NCBI GenBank assembly: GCA_003161815.1
Contig: PMNN01000126.1
Coordinates: 1 to 5,233 of the forward strand
DNA from: Methanobacterium sp.
Lineage (GTDB): Archaea > Methanobacteriota > Methanobacteria > Methanobacteriales > Methanobacteriaceae
Reading direction: 5' to 3'
Length of the DNA: 5,233 nt
How positions within the stretch are numbered: position 1 is the stretch's first letter; each line of letters starts with the position of its first letter. The notes under the pieces were generated by a model. It worked only from the letters and a program-made list of their open reading frames with translations. It searched no databases and was not told where the DNA came from. The translations under genes were made by a program, and so were the position numbers. This document shows, piece by piece, positions 1-4,807 of the stretch.

Positions 1-34
1 ACCCCATTAACTTCGAGCCATGAATAAGATCTAT

Positions 35-56
35 CTATTTAATATAAATTAAATAG
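35..56. repeat. 9-bp perfect inverted repeat upstream of the glycosyltransferase
   Basis: CTATTTAAT (35-43) and ATTAAATAG (48-56) are exact reverse complements separated by ATAA. The repeat covers the TATA-like stretch, and its last G is the first G of the GGGGG ribosome-binding site. It could be a dimeric operator or a weak A/U hairpin in the leader. Only the symmetry is seen; the role is inference. Confidence 0.6.
38..48 (+). promoter_or_regulatory. Candidate TATA box for the glycosyltransferase gene
   Basis: TTTAATATAAA fits an archaeal TATA element. Transcription would start about 25 bases downstream, near 65-71, almost at the TTG codon. That conflicts with use of the GGGGG site at 56-60, so either the real promoter lies further upstream, outside the window, or the message is nearly leaderless. 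A tentative call. Confidence 0.35.
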
Positions 57-60
57 GGGG
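56..60 (+). promoter_or_regulatory. Ribosome-binding site for the TTG start at 71
   Basis: GGGGG followed by AT resembles the GGAGGTGAT class and lies 10 bases before TTG 71. The similar GGGGGT in front of ftsZ supports the reading. No comparable site precedes the in-frame ATG at 92, so this site decides for the TTG start. Confidence 0.55.
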
Positions 61-70
61 ATAAAAGAAT

Positions 71-1258
71 TTGACGGATTATACTAAAGATATGTTATAT
101 TATTCTGAGAATAAAGGATTGGGCTCTGAAAAATTTAATTACAAATTTAGCCCTATTAAAGAGAGAAAAAGAATACTCTACGGAGTATGTGGAGGAGGGA
201 TGGGTCACGCCATACGTAGTGGAGTGGTTATAAAACATTTGCTCGAGAAAAATGATGTAACCACATTCGCCCATGGACGAGCATATCACTATCTCAGAAA
301 AAAATTTAATAATGTATATCAAATCGAAGGTTTCAACACAGTTTATGAATCTAATAAGGTAAACAGCACCAAAACCTTACTCAACGGCATTAAAGATCTT
401 CCCCAGGATCTAATGAACAATCTCACAGCTATGTATGACATCGCCAAGACTTTCGCACCACATATTATAATCTCTGATTTTGAGTTTTACTCTAACCTTT
501 TAAGCAAAATCTTAAGAGTACCATTAATAAGCCTGGATCACACACATGTAGTGACTCATTGCGAAAACAAAGTACCAATTAAATATTTGAAAGATAAATT
601 AAAGGCTGAAGGTGTGGTTCGGTCATTTATACAATTACCCACTATTTATCTCATTACAAGTTTTTTTTATCCCCCATTAACGAATCCAGAAAGAGTTAAA
701 ATATTCCCTCCAATTTTAAGAAAAGAAATTTTCGAATTAAAACCTGAAAATGAAGAGCATATTCTTGTATATCAAACTAGTGATTCTAATTTGAAACTTA
801 TAGAATTATTAAAGGAATTTGATTACAATTTTATAATTTATGGCTTCTATAAAGAGGAGATAGATGGAAATCTTAGTTTCCGGAATTTTAATGAAGTAGG
901 TTTCTTTGATGTTCTAGCCTCCTCCAAAGCAGTGATAACTAATGGTGGATTTAATGTAATATCCGAAGCTATCTATCTAAATAAGCCCATCTTCAGCATG
1001 CCCGTCAAAAAACAATTTGAACAGATACTCAACGCTATTCATCTCGAAAAATTGGGCTATGGAGAATTCCATGATGATCCTGATAAAGCAGATCTCGAGA
1101 AATTCTTATTAAACCTAGACATCTACAAGAAAAATATACAATCTAATTTTGTGCATGATGGAAATCATGCCATATTACAGGAGTTGGATGTACTAATTGA
1201 AGAATTAACCACTAAATCAAGTCAGATAAATACCGTTAATAAAGCTAAAATAACTTAA
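71..1258 (+). CDS. GT-B glycosyltransferase of the MJ1255 type
   Basis: The 395-residue product looks like the archaeal MJ1255 family, a GT-B fold related to MurG and UDP-glucuronosyltransferases. An N-terminal Rossmann strand leads into a glycine loop (ILYGVCGGGMGHAIRS, residues 35-50) typical of the acceptor domain. The C-terminal donor domain carries the ITNGGFNVISEA segment (289-300), then KPIFSMPVKKQFEQ (305-318) and NAIHLEKLGYG (321-331), the pattern that binds the nucleotide-sugar in this clan. No signal peptide is visible; residues about 186-202 are hydrophobic but sit inside the domain, so a cytoplasmic or membrane-associated protein is expected. Acceptor and sugar cannot be read from the sequence; cell-surface glycan or lipid glycosylation is plausible inference. 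The 30 or so polar residues before the first strand look like an extension, so a later start is possible. The gene converges on comA, with its own T8 terminator 20 bases downstream. Confidence 0.85.
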   Translation: MTDYTKDMLYYSENKGLGSEKFNYKFSPIKERKRILYGVCGGGMGHAIRSGVVIKHLLEKNDVTTFAHGRAYHYLRKKFNNVYQIEGFNTVYESNKVNSTKTLLNGIKDLPQDLMNNLTAMYDIAKTFAPHIIISDFEFYSNLLSKILRVPLISLDHTHVVTHCENKVPIKYLKDKLKAEGVVRSFIQLPTIYLITSFFYPPLTNPERVKIFPPILRKEIFELKPENEEHILVYQTSDSNLKLIELLKEFDYNFIIYGFYKEEIDGNLSFRNFNEVGFFDVLASSKAVITNGGFNVISEAIYLNKPIFSMPVKKQFEQILNAIHLEKLGYGEFHDDPDKADLEKFLLNLDIYKKNIQSNFVHDGNHAILQELDVLIEELTTKSSQINTVNKAKIT

Positions 1259-1278
1259 AGAATTTAAAAAGTGTGTTA

Positions 1279-1286
1279 TTTTTTTT
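1279..1286 (+). terminator. Oligo-T terminator of the glycosyltransferase gene
   Basis: An uninterrupted T8 begins 20 bases after the stop codon. Archaeal RNA polymerase terminates at such runs without needing a hairpin. It also forms one arm of an ATTTTTTTT/AAAAAAAAT inverted repeat with the terminator of the opposing gene. Confidence 0.7.
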
Positions 1287-1300
1287 AAGCTGTAATATAT

Positions 1301-1308
1301 AAAAAAAA
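1301..1308 (-). terminator. Oligo-T terminator of comA
   Basis: A8 on the plus strand reads as T8 for minus-strand transcription and begins 17 bases past the comA stop codon. It mirrors the plus-strand T8 at 1279-1286, so each convergent transcript crosses its own stop signal near the gap centre. Confidence 0.7.
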
Positions 1309-1325
1309 TGTTCTTTAATAGAATT

Positions 1326-2105
1326 TCAATATGAAAAGTTCAATTTCCCTAAAGTATCTCCTCTAAGTCCTCTTCTCATAGTCTCTAAGGAAATTATCTC
1401 TTCTGGAGATATGTTCCCTAAATTAACATTGGATCCAAATTTAAGTATCAAATAACTCTGCTGATCCTTCAGGGGTGCTTCCCAAATTATTTTGTTTACA
1501 TTAGTACTTTTTATTATTATTTCCATATCATCCTCTTTAATTTTTCCATCCTCATTATAAATTCCTATCCCTTTACCACCTTCTCGGGCTTCAATTAAAA
1601 CTTTATCTGCCCCCGCCTTCAAATCAAAATTCACTTGTTTAACACGATCTCGAGCCTTTAATTTACTATCTTTTTTAGGATCCTTTTTTCCCACCTCGGT
1701 TAATACCAAGAAATCTCTATCTTTTACTTGTTGGATTAAATTTTCCCGATCCTCCAATGATATGTCTACAGAACCATCTGAAATTTCAATAGCTCCAAAT
1801 CCTAATTCTTGGGCTTCATCTAAAAATTGTGGTATTTTATTTTGTATGTAAGCCAATTCGAATAATGTTCCGCCAGGGTAAGGTGTTATATCGTATGATG
1901 AATATATTTCAGTTTTTTCTTGTATAAGGTCCCTGTTAAGTATAGCTGAAGTTCCCCAGCCTAGTTTTGCAAAGTTTAAATAGTCACCTGAAAGTTCTAA
2001 TAGGTCTATTAATGACATAAGTCCAATTCCCTTATCTAACATCATAGTAATGCCTGTTCCAGGCTCTTTATTACGATCTGATGTGATAAAACTAAATGCA
2101 TTCAT
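1326..2105 (-). CDS. comA: Phosphosulfolactate synthase
   Basis: ComA adds sulfite to phosphoenolpyruvate to give (2R)-3-phosphosulfolactate, the first step of coenzyme M synthesis, in the cytoplasm. The 259-residue product carries the family blocks in order: FAKLGWGTS (45-53), YPGGTLFE (76-83), IEISDGS (106-112), LTEVGKKD (135-142), [16 protein letters not shown] (167-182), IIWEAP (206-211), [10 protein letters not shown] (223-232) and MRRGLRGDT (243-251), spanning a TIM barrel. Length is close to other archaeal ComA proteins (about 250). I chose ATG 2105 over GTG 2114, because that GTG lies inside the GGGTGAT ribosome-binding site, which is 4 bases before the ATG. The gene is single, divergent from the MTH1675-like gene and ended by a T8. 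No other coenzyme M gene is in the window. Nothing is truncated, and the identification is firm. Confidence 0.96.
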   Translation of the reverse strand: MNAFSFITSDRNKEPGTGITMMLDKGIGLMSLIDLLELSGDYLNFAKLGWGTSAILNRDLIQEKTEIYSSYDITPYPGGTLFELAYIQNKIPQFLDEAQELGFGAIEISDGSVDISLEDRENLIQQVKDRDFLVLTEVGKKDPKKDSKLKARDRVKQVNFDLKAGADKVLIEAREGGKGIGIYNEDGKIKEDDMEIIIKSTNVNKIIWEAPLKDQQSYLILKFGSNVNLGNISPEEIISLETMRRGLRGDTLGKLNFSY

Positions 2106-2109
2106 TAGT

Positions 2110-2116
2110 ATCACCC
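2110..2116 (-). promoter_or_regulatory. comA ribosome-binding site that decides the start
   Basis: Read on the minus strand this is GGGTGAT, matching the GGTGAT part of the archaeal Shine-Dalgarno consensus, 4 bases before ATG 2105. The longer frame's GTG at 2114-2112 is part of this site and is therefore unlikely to be the initiator. Confidence 0.75.
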
Positions 2117-2152
2117 AAGTTTTTAATGGTCTTTAATTAGTTCAATAACATT

Positions 2153-2164
2153 TATTGATCAATA
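2153..2164. repeat. 12-bp palindrome in the comA upstream region
   Basis: TATTGATCAATA is a perfect palindrome centred on GATC. A further half-site, TCAATAA at 2142-2148, is inverted relative to TTATTGA at 2152-2158 with a 3-base gap, so three related half-sites stand in a row. They lie about 40-60 bases before the comA start, around where transcription may begin. An operator is inference; the symmetry is certain. Confidence 0.55.
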
Positions 2165-2180
2165 TTATTAACAACATCAT

Positions 2181-2188
2181 CTATAAGC
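2181..2188 (-). promoter_or_regulatory. Candidate TATA box for comA
   Basis: On the minus strand GCTTATAG resembles a TATA element and would start transcription near 2159, inside the palindrome at 2153-2164, leaving a leader of about 55 bases. The A+T-rich surroundings offer alternatives, such as the TTTTAAAA stretch at 2193-2200, so the call is weak. Confidence 0.3.
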
Positions 2189-2203
2189 AAACTTTTAAAA
2201 TTT

Positions 2204-2249
2204 ACTTATTTAACTTCGTGCTTATATAAATACAAAATAGTTAATAAGT
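2204..2249. repeat. Inverted repeat flanking the TATA box of the MTH1675-like gene
   Basis: ACTTATTTAAC (2204-2214) and GTTAATAAGT (2240-2249) are reverse complements apart from one extra T in the left arm. They are 25 bases apart and bracket the TATA element at 2222-2231. The base composition makes such repeats easy to find by chance, so a control role is only possible. Confidence 0.45.
2222..2231 (+). promoter_or_regulatory. TATA box of the MTH1675-like gene
   Basis: TTATATAAAT is a good archaeal TATA element. Transcription would begin near 2250-2253, giving a leader of about 20 bases that contains the GGAGGT site and ends at TTG 2273. This geometry supports the TTG start; from ATG 2258 the leader would be only about 6 bases with no ribosome-binding site. 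Confidence 0.65.
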
Positions 2250-2259
2250 TTTCAAAAAT

Positions 2260-2265
2260 GGAGGT
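2260..2265 (+). promoter_or_regulatory. Strong ribosome-binding site deciding the TTG start
   Basis: GGAGGT is the strongest Shine-Dalgarno match in the window and ends 7 bases before TTG 2273. It overlaps the last base of the in-frame ATG at 2258-2260, so it cannot serve that ATG. Confidence 0.8.
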
Positions 2266-2272
2266 TAAAAAA

Positions 2273-2836
2273 TTGGAGAAGAAAATTCATTACTTTAAAA
2301 ATCCGGGGAATGAAAATACTGATAAGATCATAGACTTAGTAAAAGCTCGAAAAGAAGATCTAAATATAAGTTATATCGTCATAGCCTCCGCATCGGGTGA
2401 ATCTGGAGTTAAACTAGCTCAAAAGATAGAAGATGCCCATATAATAAATGTGACTCACCATGCTGGATTTAAAGGTGGAGACAAATTAGAATTGAAGGCA
2501 GAATACAGGAAAGAACTTGAAGATAAAGGAGTTCAAATATACACTAGCTCTCATGCATTAAGCGGTGTGGGGAGAGGCATAAGTAATAAATTTAAAGGTG
2601 TAACTCCGGTGGAAATTATAGCAGAAACATTACGTCTTTTCTCCCAAGGAGTGAAAGTCTGTGTAGAAATTAGTATCATGGCAGCTGATGGAGGACTCCT
2701 ACCTACAGATTCTGAAGTTATAGCAATTGGAGGCACCGGAAATGGTGTAGATACAGCATTGGTTTTGAAACCCGCCCACATGAGCAACTTCTTAGATCTT
2801 CGGATACATGAAATCATTGCCATGCCAAGACCATAA
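2273..2836 (+). CDS. Conserved MTH1675-like protein, function unknown (pyruvate kinase C-terminal-like fold)
   Basis: The 187-residue product strongly resembles, from memory, MTH1675 of Methanothermobacter, a structure-solved protein of unknown function that is usually annotated by similarity to the alpha/beta (C-terminal) domain of pyruvate kinase and was, as I recall, crystallised with a flavin. Conserved-looking blocks are IASASGESG (37-45), NVTHHAGF (59-66), [13 protein letters not shown] (92-104), [13 protein letters not shown] (109-121), [14 protein letters not shown] (131-144), [15 protein letters not shown] (151-165) and HEIIAMPRP (179-187). The Gly/Ser/Thr-rich loops suggest binding of a phosphate or nucleotide. 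There is no transmembrane segment or signal peptide. Start: TTG 2273 follows GGAGGT by 7 bases and yields MEKKIHYF, which fits the remembered start of MTH1675 (MERKI...). The ATG at 2258 would add five residues. The gene sits between divergent comA and ftsZ with its own promoter and T8 terminator. No enzymatic role should be assumed. Confidence 0.88.
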   Translation: MEKKIHYFKNPGNENTDKIIDLVKARKEDLNISYIVIASASGESGVKLAQKIEDAHIINVTHHAGFKGGDKLELKAEYRKELEDKGVQIYTSSHALSGVGRGISNKFKGVTPVEIIAETLRLFSQGVKVCVEISIMAADGGLLPTDSEVIAIGGTGNGVDTALVLKPAHMSNFLDLRIHEIIAMPRP

Positions 2837-2942
2837 ATCTCATTAAAATTTTTTTTACCAATGATCCCCATCATTGTCCAAAAAACATTCTAATGAAATA
2901 TTAAGTTCACAATTAATTCATGCTCAAATTTTGATGAGATTT
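2835..2942. repeat. 17-bp near-perfect inverted repeat enclosing two smaller hairpins
   Basis: AAATCTCATTAAAATTT (2835-2851) and AAATTTTGATGAGATTT (2926-2942) are reverse complements at 16 of 17 positions; the exception, T2844 opposite G2933, would be a G-U pair in RNA. The 74 bases between hold hairpin A, CAATGAT-CCCC-ATCATTG (2859-2876) extended by T and A runs (2851-2856, 2880-2885), and hairpin B, ATGAA (2893-2897) with TTCAT (2917-2921) plus a bulged TTAA/TTAA helix. The left arm overlaps the stop codon of the preceding gene. The whole resembles a three-way junction or a small palindromic insertion. The T8 inside would stop most plus-strand transcription, so function is open. Confidence 0.6.
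2849..2856 (+). terminator. Oligo-T terminator of the MTH1675-like gene
   Basis: T8 starts 12 bases after the stop codon and is followed at once by the hairpin CAATGAT-CCCC-ATCATTG (2859-2876). It separates this gene from ftsZ, which has its own promoter about 150 bases further on. Confidence 0.7.
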
Positions 2943-3002
2943 TTCATGATAAAGGTAAAAATTCTTTGTGTAGTAATGAATTATCAGTGAAAAAAACGTT
3001 GG

Positions 3003-3014
3003 TTTTAAATATAA
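3003..3014 (+). promoter_or_regulatory. TATA box of ftsZ
   Basis: TTTTAAATATAA is a clear archaeal TATA element, preceded by an A-run (2989-2995) in the region of the BRE. The expected transcription start is near 3034, giving a leader of about 33 bases to GTG 3068. Confidence 0.65.
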
Positions 3015-3029
3015 GTTATTATCAATAAC
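3015..3029. repeat. Palindrome just downstream of the ftsZ TATA box
   Basis: GTTATT and AATAAC are exact reverse complements around a 3-base centre (ATC). The element starts at the base after the TATA box and ends just before the predicted transcription start, where archaeal repressors often block polymerase recruitment. Only the symmetry and position are seen; the regulator is unknown. Confidence 0.45.
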
Positions 3030-3056
3030 ACAATTAAGTTTAATAAGATTAAATGT

Positions 3057-3062
3057 GGGGGT
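3057..3062 (+). promoter_or_regulatory. ftsZ ribosome-binding site
   Basis: GGGGGT lies 5 bases before GTG 3068. The overlapping ATG at 3066 is followed directly by TGA and cannot start a protein, which confirms the GTG. Confidence 0.75.
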
Positions 3063-3067
3063 AAGAT

Positions 3068-4216
3068 GTGAAATCTCTTATAAACAATACCATAAAAGAA
3101 TCCCATAAGAGAAGGGAAAGATCAGCTGTTGATGAGCACAGAACATATGATGACCCTATAGACAACGAACTTCAAGATATAATACAGAGAAGCAGAGCAA
3201 AAATATTCGTGATTGGAACAGGAGGGGCAGGAAATAACACTGTTTCAAGACTCACCGAAATAGGAATCGAAGGAGCAGGAACTATATCTGTAAATACCGA
3301 TGCACAAGACCTATTCTACTCAAAAGCCAATAATAAAATTCTTATTGGAAGAGACACCTGTGGAGGACTTGGCGCTGGAGGCGAACCTGAAGTAGGAGAA
3401 GAAAGTGCTGAAGAAAGCGAAGAACATATAAAAAATAAGCTAGATGGAGCAGACATGGTCTTCGTGACCCTTGGATTAGGCGGAGGAACCGGAACCGGTT
3501 CCGCACCAGTGATCTCCAAGTTAGCTAAAAAAATCGGTGCTTTAACCATCGCCGTAGCAACTATGCCTTTCAGTGCTGAAGGACTACGCAGAAGAGAAAA
3601 TGCAGAAAAAGGACTTGAAAAACTACAAAATGCAGCAGATACCGTAATAGTAATACCCAATGACAAGTTACTAGAAGTAGCTCCAAATCTACCAATAAAC
3701 AAAGCATTTATGGTTGCGGATGAAATCTTAGGAAGAGCTGTAAAAGGAATAACCGAACTCATAACCAAACCCGGTTTAGTAAGTTTGGACTTCGCTGATA
3801 TCAGAAGCATAATGAAAGGCTCTGGAATGGCTATGATTGGAATGGGTGAGTCAGACTCTGGCGATAGGGCCATAGAGTCCGTACATGAAGCTTTAAATAG
3901 CCCACTTTTAGACTTGGATATATCCAATGCCAAAGGAGCATTAATAAACATTTCTGGAAGCTCAGATCTAACTTTACACGAAGCTGAAAAAGTAGTACAA
4001 ATAGTAGCCGATGAATTAGACCCTGACGCCAACATAATTTGGGGTACTCAAATCCAGGAAGACCTGGACAATACCATTCGAACCACCATAGTGGTTGCTG
4101 GTGTGAAATCTCCTCACATCTTTGGTATACCTGGCGAAAAAGAATTTGTCGAAGAAAAACAGAAAGAATCAGTTCCTGAATCAGCTTTGGAAGAATTCAT
4201 CGACGGTGTTTTTTAA
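3068..4216 (+). CDS. ftsZ: Cell division protein FtsZ
   Basis: FtsZ is the tubulin-like GTPase that polymerises into the division ring. The 382-residue product shows the GTP-binding half in order: [10 protein letters not shown] (50-59), VNTDAQDL (75-82), [18 protein letters not shown] (99-116), the tubulin signature [13 protein letters not shown] (136-148), [18 protein letters not shown] (166-183), VIPNDKLL (195-202) and [10 protein letters not shown] (211-220). The T7 catalytic loop is LVSLDFADI (237-245), with Asp241 and Asp244 kept but Ser239 where FtsZ normally has Asn. The C-terminal activation domain follows (GALINISG, 290-297; [11 protein letters not shown], 323-333). Before the core are about 43 charged residues; after it a linker ends in the acidic/hydrophobic [10 protein letters not shown], the likely anchor-binding peptide (SepF in archaea). 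The GTG start has GGGGGT 5 bases upstream. The gene has its own promoter and looks intact. Confidence 0.98.
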   Translation: MKSLINNTIKESHKRRERSAVDEHRTYDDPIDNELQDIIQRSRAKIFVIGTGGAGNNTVSRLTEIGIEGAGTISVNTDAQDLFYSKANNKILIGRDTCGGLGAGGEPEVGEESAEESEEHIKNKLDGADMVFVTLGLGGGTGTGSAPVISKLAKKIGALTIAVATMPFSAEGLRRRENAEKGLEKLQNAADTVIVIPNDKLLEVAPNLPINKAFMVADEILGRAVKGITELITKPGLVSLDFADIRSIMKGSGMAMIGMGESDSGDRAIESVHEALNSPLLDLDISNAKGALINISGSSDLTLHEAEKVVQIVADELDPDANIIWGTQIQEDLDNTIRTTIVVAGVKSPHIFGIPGEKEFVEEKQKESVPESALEEFIDGVF

Positions 4217-4242
4217 TCAAAGTCCTTCAGTAGCATTGAAGG
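4209..4242 (+). terminator. Possible ftsZ terminator region: T6 over the stop codon plus hairpin
   Basis: T6 (4209-4214) is formed by the last two sense codons and the first base of TAA. It is followed by a 6-bp hairpin, CCTTCA (4224-4229) with TGAAGG (4237-4242) and a 7-base loop. The T-rich AAATTTATTTATTT just after may be the true end point. Weaker than the two T8 terminators at 1279-1286 and 2849-2856. Confidence 0.35.
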
Positions 4243-4295
4243 CTGGAAAAGTAAATTTATTTATTTCACCTAACATAGTTCAACTTTAGCTTGCA

Positions 4296-4376
4296 CAATC
4301 TTCTAGAAAGGAAAAGTTTATAAATCCCTAGAGTAATAAGCTAATGTTAACTATCCTATGTGATACAATTTCTAGA
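4296..4376 (+). repeat. Direct repeat CAATYTTCTAGA in front of two TATA boxes
   Basis: CAATCTTCTAGA (4296-4307) recurs as CAATTTCTAGA (4366-4376), differing by one missing base. Each copy lies a few bases upstream of a TTTATAA TATA core (at 4317 and 4380). This could be a recognition element repeated at tandem promoters or a chance match in A+T-rich DNA. Confidence 0.4.
4311..4325 (+). promoter_or_regulatory. Distal secE promoter (BRE plus TATA)
   Basis: GAAAAG directly followed by TTTATAAAT is the best BRE-TATA combination in the window. Transcription would start near 4346, leaving a leader of about 85 bases before secE. Confidence 0.6.
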
Positions 4377-4377
4377 T

Positions 4378-4388
4378 CTTTTATAATT
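4378..4388 (+). promoter_or_regulatory. Proximal secE promoter (TATA)
   Basis: CTTTTATAATT gives a predicted start near 4409 and a leader of about 23 bases, the usual length for these genes. It lacks the purine-rich BRE of the distal box. Either or both may be used. Confidence 0.45.
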
Positions 4389-4431
4389 CTAATTCTATTT
4401 ATAGAAGAATAATTAATTAGCCGGTATTTTT

Positions 4432-4617
4432 ATGAAATTAGATAAAGAATCTATCATCAGTTTTATAAAACTGAATCAGAGAGTTCTACAGGTAGCTAAA
4501 AGACCTGATAGAGATGAATATTATAATGTAGCCAGAATAACCGGATTAGGAGTAGTAATTATAGGGGTTATAGGCTTCATAGTAAGTATAATAGCTCAGC
4601 TTGCAGGCAAACTTTAA
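4432..4617 (+). CDS. secE: Preprotein translocase subunit SecE (Sec61 gamma)
   Basis: SecE clamps the two halves of the SecY channel in the cytoplasmic membrane. The 61-residue product has the archaeal form: an amphipathic helix (about 5-23, ending QRVLQVAKRPDRDEY), the conserved hinge YYNVARITGLG (30-40), and one membrane segment (about 36-57, rich in Val, Ile and Gly), with a short C-terminal tail. Length matches archaeal SecE. ATG 4432 is the only possible start, as the frame is closed by TAA 18 bases upstream. The ribosome-binding site is weak (CCGGT, 4421-4425, 6 bases before ATG). It precedes spt5, a pairing common in archaea and parallel to bacterial secE-nusG. Here 206 bases with a T6 run and a separate TATA box lie between them, so cotranscription is uncertain. 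Confidence 0.93.
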   Translation: MKLDKESIISFIKLNQRVLQVAKRPDRDEYYNVARITGLGVVIIGVIGFIVSIIAQLAGKL

Positions 4618-4629
4618 ATTTTAAATAAA

Positions 4630-4635
4630 TTTTTT
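4630..4635 (+). terminator. Oligo-T run after secE
   Basis: T6 begins 13 bases after the secE stop. It is shorter than the T8 runs at 1279-1286 and 2849-2856, so termination may be partial, with some readthrough into spt5. Confidence 0.5.
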
Positions 4636-4648
4636 GATTAACATACAT

Positions 4649-4657
4649 CTTTATAAC
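4649..4657 (+). promoter_or_regulatory. Second, distal TATA candidate for spt5
   Basis: CTTTATAAC matches a TATA core. It would start transcription near 4678 with a leader of about 145 bases, so it is less likely than the box at 4770. Confidence 0.3.
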
Positions 4658-4769
4658 TTTTACAAATTCAACACTAATTATACATCGAAATTTTAATCGA
4701 TCTTTTCGTGTATTAATAAAAAAACTAGTTTCAAAATAAATCTAATAAATTAATCAACAAAATTAGAGA

Positions 4770-4780
4770 TTTATATTATA
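4770..4780 (+). promoter_or_regulatory. TATA box of spt5
   Basis: TTTATATTATA, preceded by the purine stretch AGAGA, puts the transcription start near 4800 and gives a leader of about 24 bases containing the ribosome-binding site. AGATTTA (4767-4773) and TAAATCT (4798-4804) form a 7-bp inverted repeat around it. Confidence 0.6.
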
Positions 4781-4807
4781 ATGTTAAAAATTTCAATTAA
4801 ATCTGAT

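Noticed and set aside
1..27. Tail of an upstream gene at the left edge
   Set aside because: Two forward frames stop within the first 27 bases, but too few residues are visible to support any coding call.
95..322. Minus-strand open frame of 75 codons inside the glycosyltransferase gene
   Set aside because: Wholly inside a clear gene on the other strand; no ribosome-binding site or recognisable protein.
2551..2874. Minus-strand open frame of 107 codons over the MTH1675-like gene
   Set aside because: Antisense shadow of a conserved gene; its Pro/Ser-rich sequence shows no domain.
2831..2947. Reading the 17-bp inverted repeat as a transposon-like insertion (MITE)
   Set aside because: No direct target-site duplication abuts the arms, no second copy is in the window, and the preceding protein ends where its family ends.
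2931..2952. TTGATGA...CATGAT as a possible C/D-box guide RNA
   Set aside because: The C-like box lacks the leading purine and no CTGA D box follows at the right spacing; the sequence is better explained as part of the inverted repeat at 2835-2942.
3316..4035. Minus-strand open frame of 239 codons inside ftsZ
   Set aside because: Long but Ser/Pro/Ala-rich, as expected from reading the reverse of a conserved Gly/Glu-rich gene; no start signal or known fold.
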